Origin: Microbacterium sp. 1.5R
GTDB taxonomy: Bacteria > Actinomycetota > Actinomycetes > Actinomycetales > Microbacteriaceae
Reading direction: 5' to 3'
Assembly (NCBI RefSeq): GCF_007667425.1
Contig: NZ_VDRC01000001.1
Span: 763,379 to 827,378, forward strand
DNA length: 64,000 nt
Shown here piece after piece: positions 61,721 to 64,000 of the stretch. Positions within the stretch are counted from its first letter, which is position 1. Each line of letters opens with the position of its first letter. The position numbers and the translations under genes were made by a program. The notes below the pieces were generated by a model. The model saw only the letters and a program-made list of their open reading frames with translations, had not been told where the DNA came from and ran no database searches.

Positions 61721-63082
61721 TCAGGCCGACGCGAGCACCTCGGCGATGACGTCGAGGCCCTCGTTCAGCAGGTCGTCGCCGATCGACAGCGGCGGCAGGA
61801 AGCGGATGACGTTGCCGTACGTCCCGCAGGTGAGCACGATCACACCCTTCGCGATCGCGGCCTTGGCGACGGCCGCCGTGAGCGCGGCGTCCGGAGCCTG
61901 GGTGTCGGGGTCGACGAACTCGGCGGCGATCATCGCGCCGTGTCCGCGGATGTCGCCGATGCGGGCGTCGCCCTGCTGCAGCGTCGCGAGGCGCCGGGTG
62001 AGGATCTCGCCGATCTCCTGGGCGCGCTCGATCACGCCGTCGTTCTCGAACACGTCGATCGCGGCGAGCGCCGCGGCGCAGGCGATCGGGTTGCCGCCGT
62101 AGGTGCCGCCGAGGCCGCCCGCGTGCGAGGCGTCCATGATCTCGGCGCGGCCGGTGACCGCGGCCAGGGGCAGGCCGCCGGCGATGCCCTTGGCGGTGGT
62201 GATGAGGTCGGGCTCGATGCCGAAGATCTCGCTCGCGAACATGTGGCCGGTGCGGGCGAAGCCCGTCTGCACCTCGTCGGCGATGAAGACCACGCCGTTC
62301 GCGCGGCACCAGTCGAGGATCGCGGGGAGGAAGCCCTCGGCGGGCACGATGAAGCCGCCCTCGCCCTGGATGGGCTCGATGATGACGGCGGCGAGGTTGT
62401 CGGCGCCGACCTGCTTCTCGAGCTGCAGGATGACGCGGGCTGCCGCCTCGGGGCCGCTCAGTCCGTCGCGGTACGGGTACGACATCGGCGCGCGGTAGAC
62501 CTCGGGCGCGAACGGGCCGAACCCGCTCTTGTACGGCATCGACTTGGCGGTGAGCGCCATGGTGAGGTTGGTGCGGCCGTGGTAGCCGTGGTCGAACGCG
62601 ACGACGGCCTGGCGACCGGTGTGCTTGCGAGCGATCTTGATTGCGTTCTCGACGGCCTCCGCCCCGGAGTTGAACAGGGCGCTCTTCTTGGCGAAGTCGC
62701 CGGGCGTGAGGCGGTTGAGCGCCTCGGCGACCTCGATGTACGACTCGTACGGCGAGATCATGAAGCAGGTGTGCGTGAACTGCGCTGCTTGAGCTGCGAC
62801 GGCCGCGGCGATCTTCGGGTGCGCGTTGCCGACGGTGGTCACGGCGATGCCGGATCCGAGGTCGATGAGCGAGTTGCCGTCGGCGTCGACGACGACGCCT
62901 CCGCCTGCGGCGACCGCCGCGACGGGCACGGTGTGGCCGACGCCGGCCGGTACGGCCTCGGCCTTGCGGGCGAGGATCTCGGCCGAGCGGGGCCCGGGGA
63001 GCTCGGTGACCAGGCGACGCTCCTGGGGGAGGTCGGGTCCGCCGAGGGGAACGGTCGCGGTGTCGGTGTCGAGGAGAGCCAT
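61721..63082 (-). CDS. gabT: 4-aminobutyrate--2-oxoglutarate aminotransferase
   Basis: 453 residues, class III PLP aminotransferase. SALFNSGAEAVENAIKIARKHTGRQAVVAFDHGYHGRTN and FIADEVQTGFARTGHMFA are typical GabT, with the Schiff-base Lys in DLITTAKGIAGGLPLAAVTG. Converts GABA and 2-oxoglutarate to succinate semialdehyde and glutamate. ATG at 63082. First gene of the minus-strand catabolic cluster, divergent from a PucR-type regulator. Confidence 0.94.
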   Translation of the reverse strand: MALLDTDTATVPLGGPDLPQERRLVTELPGPRSAEILARKAEAVPAGVGHTVPVAAVAAGGGVVVDADGNSLIDLGSGIAVTTVGNAHPKIAAAVAAQAAQFTHTCFMISPYESYIEVAEALNRLTPGDFAKKSALFNSGAEAVENAIKIARKHTGRQAVVAFDHGYHGRTNLTMALTAKSMPYKSGFGPFAPEVYRAPMSYPYRDGLSGPEAAARVILQLEKQVGADNLAAVIIEPIQGEGGFIVPAEGFLPAILDWCRANGVVFIADEVQTGFARTGHMFASEIFGIEPDLITTAKGIAGGLPLAAVTGRAEIMDASHAGGLGGTYGGNPIACAAALAAIDVFENDGVIERAQEIGEILTRRLATLQQGDARIGDIRGHGAMIAAEFVDPDTQAPDAALTAAVAKAAIAKGVIVLTCGTYGNVIRFLPPLSIGDDLLNEGLDVIAEVLASA

Positions 63083-63189
63083 GTCGCGAGCGTACGACCG
63101 CGATCGACACCCCTGCATTCGCCGGGCTGTACAATCTGACCGAGGGATTCGCCGCATCGTACATCCCTGTGACGCGAGAGGAGGAGCGG

Positions 63190-64000
63190 ATGGAGATCGC
63201 CGACGAGCCGACGCTGCAGGCGCTGCTGCGTCGCCGCGATCTCGGCCTGCGACTCGTCTCCGATCGAGAGGACCTGCCTGGCGACGCCCTGGGGCACGCC
63301 CTTCGCTGGGTGCACAGCTCCGACCTCGCCGACCCGACCCCGTTCCTCGCCGAGGACCTCGCCCTGCTGACGACGGGCGTCCAGTTCGACGCCGACACGT
63401 CGATCGACGTCTATGTCGATCGACTCGCCGACCGCGGCGTCCGCGGTCTCGGCTTCGGCACCGAGGTGCATCGAGCCGGCATCCCCGACGAACTTGTCGC
63501 CGCGTGCGCCCGGAGGGGGATGCCGCTCTTCGAGGTCCCCTACCGCACGCCGTTCATCGCCGTGGCGCGTGCGCACTCCGAGGCGATCGCCGCTCAGGCG
63601 TACGCGCGGCGCTCGTGGGCGCTGGACACGCAGCGCGCACTCGCCCTCGCCGCCCTCCGACCCCGCGGGCTCGACGCCACCCTCGCCGAGCTCGGGCGCC
63701 GCCTGGGCGTCTGGGTCGGGATGTACGACGCGTCGGGAGCACTGCAGTCCTCGCAGCCGCGCGACGAACTCGCGGACTCGGCGCAGGCGGTGCTCGGGCA
63801 GCACGTCGCCGAGGTGCTGACGCGCGGACTCGAGGCCGGGCAGTCGCTCACGGCCGGCGAGCGCTCCTTCATGCTGTTCACGATCGGACGAGGCGGCCGT
63901 CTGCGCGGGGTCATCGCGCTCGGCATCGACGGGCTCGACCCCGAGGCGCGCACCGTCGTGACCTCGGTCATCGCGATGGCCGGCCTCGCCCTCGAGCAGA
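63190..64000 (+). CDS. PucR-family transcriptional regulator (3' end outside window)
   Basis: At least 270 residues, reading frame open to the window edge. GAGAGGAGGAG precedes the ATG at 63190. The N-terminal part (EPTLQALLRRRDLGLRLVSDRED ... RGVRGLGFGTEVHRAGIPDELVAACARRGMPLFEVPYRTPFIAVARAHSE) matches the PucR purine-catabolism-regulator N-terminal domain; the helix-turn-helix would lie beyond the edge. Divergent from gabT, so it probably activates or represses the GABA/polyamine cluster, as PucR-type GabR activators do in other actinobacteria. Confidence 0.88.
   Translation, partial: MEIADEPTLQALLRRRDLGLRLVSDREDLPGDALGHALRWVHSSDLADPTPFLAEDLALLTTGVQFDADTSIDVYVDRLADRGVRGLGFGTEVHRAGIPDELVAACARRGMPLFEVPYRTPFIAVARAHSEAIAAQAYARRSWALDTQRALALAALRPRGLDATLAELGRRLGVWVGMYDASGALQSSQPRDELADSAQAVLGQHVAEVLTRGLEAGQSLTAGERSFMLFTIGRGGRLRGVIALGIDGLDPEARTVVTSVIAMAGLALEQ

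Overview
The window looks like one contiguous piece of chromosome from a high-GC actinobacterium of the family Microbacteriaceae, most likely a Microbacterium. Indicators are the very high GC content, many GTG starts and 4-base ATGA gene overlaps, a NusG with a long acidic N-terminal extension, an actinobacterial small SRP RNA, and a complete daptide-type RiPP cluster, a peptide class first characterised from Microbacterium paraoxydans. Species identity is inferred, not proven. No transposase, integrase, phage or CRISPR array was seen.

Layout. 1-9.7 kb (mostly minus strand): the 5' part of dnaX; a GH65 phosphorylase with its beta-phosphoglucomutase-like partner; pta-ackA; a small membrane-anchored lysozyme-like protein with a rhomboid protease; and the SRP RNA gene. 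9.8-14.2 kb (plus): a MoxR ATPase / DUF58 / transglutaminase operon. 14.3-15.2 kb: the tRNA uridine hydroxylase trhO. 15.3-24.1 kb (minus): the daptide cluster. In transcription order it holds an RRE-containing accessory protein (MpaC), aminotransferase (MpaD), alcohol-dehydrogenase-like oxidative decarboxylase (MpaB), three small precursor genes, methyltransferase (MpaM), a membrane metalloprotease (MpaP), an ABC ATPase and two ABC-type membrane proteins. All three precursors share a leader motif and end in Thr, the residue converted in this class to dimethyl-1,2-propanediamine. 24.2-30 kb: tRNA-Ser, a GNAT acetyltransferase, a PAP2 phosphatase, a Bcr/CflA exporter, and metB and cbs (transsulfuration). 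29.8-34.8 kb: a carbohydrate ABC importer divergent from a LacI regulator, with palindromic operator candidates between them.

34.9-50.1 kb: ribosomal and translocation genes (rplL, rplJ, rplA, rplK, nusG, secE, tRNA-Trp) interleaved with accessory blocks. These are an AbiEi-like/DUF559-like gene flanked by direct repeats, a YqaJ nuclease, a SipW-type secretion operon (dedicated signal peptidase, three candidate substrates, one of them less certain, and an LPXTG-like protein), a lysG/lysE pair, an amino-acid ABC importer, and a WYL regulator/VOC pair sharing a perfect inverted-repeat operator. 50.2-54.5 kb: pyruvate oxidase, a DedA protein and a NarL-type two-component system. 54.8-64 kb (minus): a polyamine/GABA catabolic cluster (amine oxidase, two aldehyde dehydrogenases, GABA aminotransferase, APC permease, universal stress protein) with a divergent PucR regulator cut by the window edge.

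The most notable system is the daptide cluster: three different hydrophobic cores in one operon, a strong hairpin plus a 19-bp tandem repeat separating precursors from downstream genes, a palindrome at the likely promoter, and an MpaB that seems to lack most metal ligands of its family.
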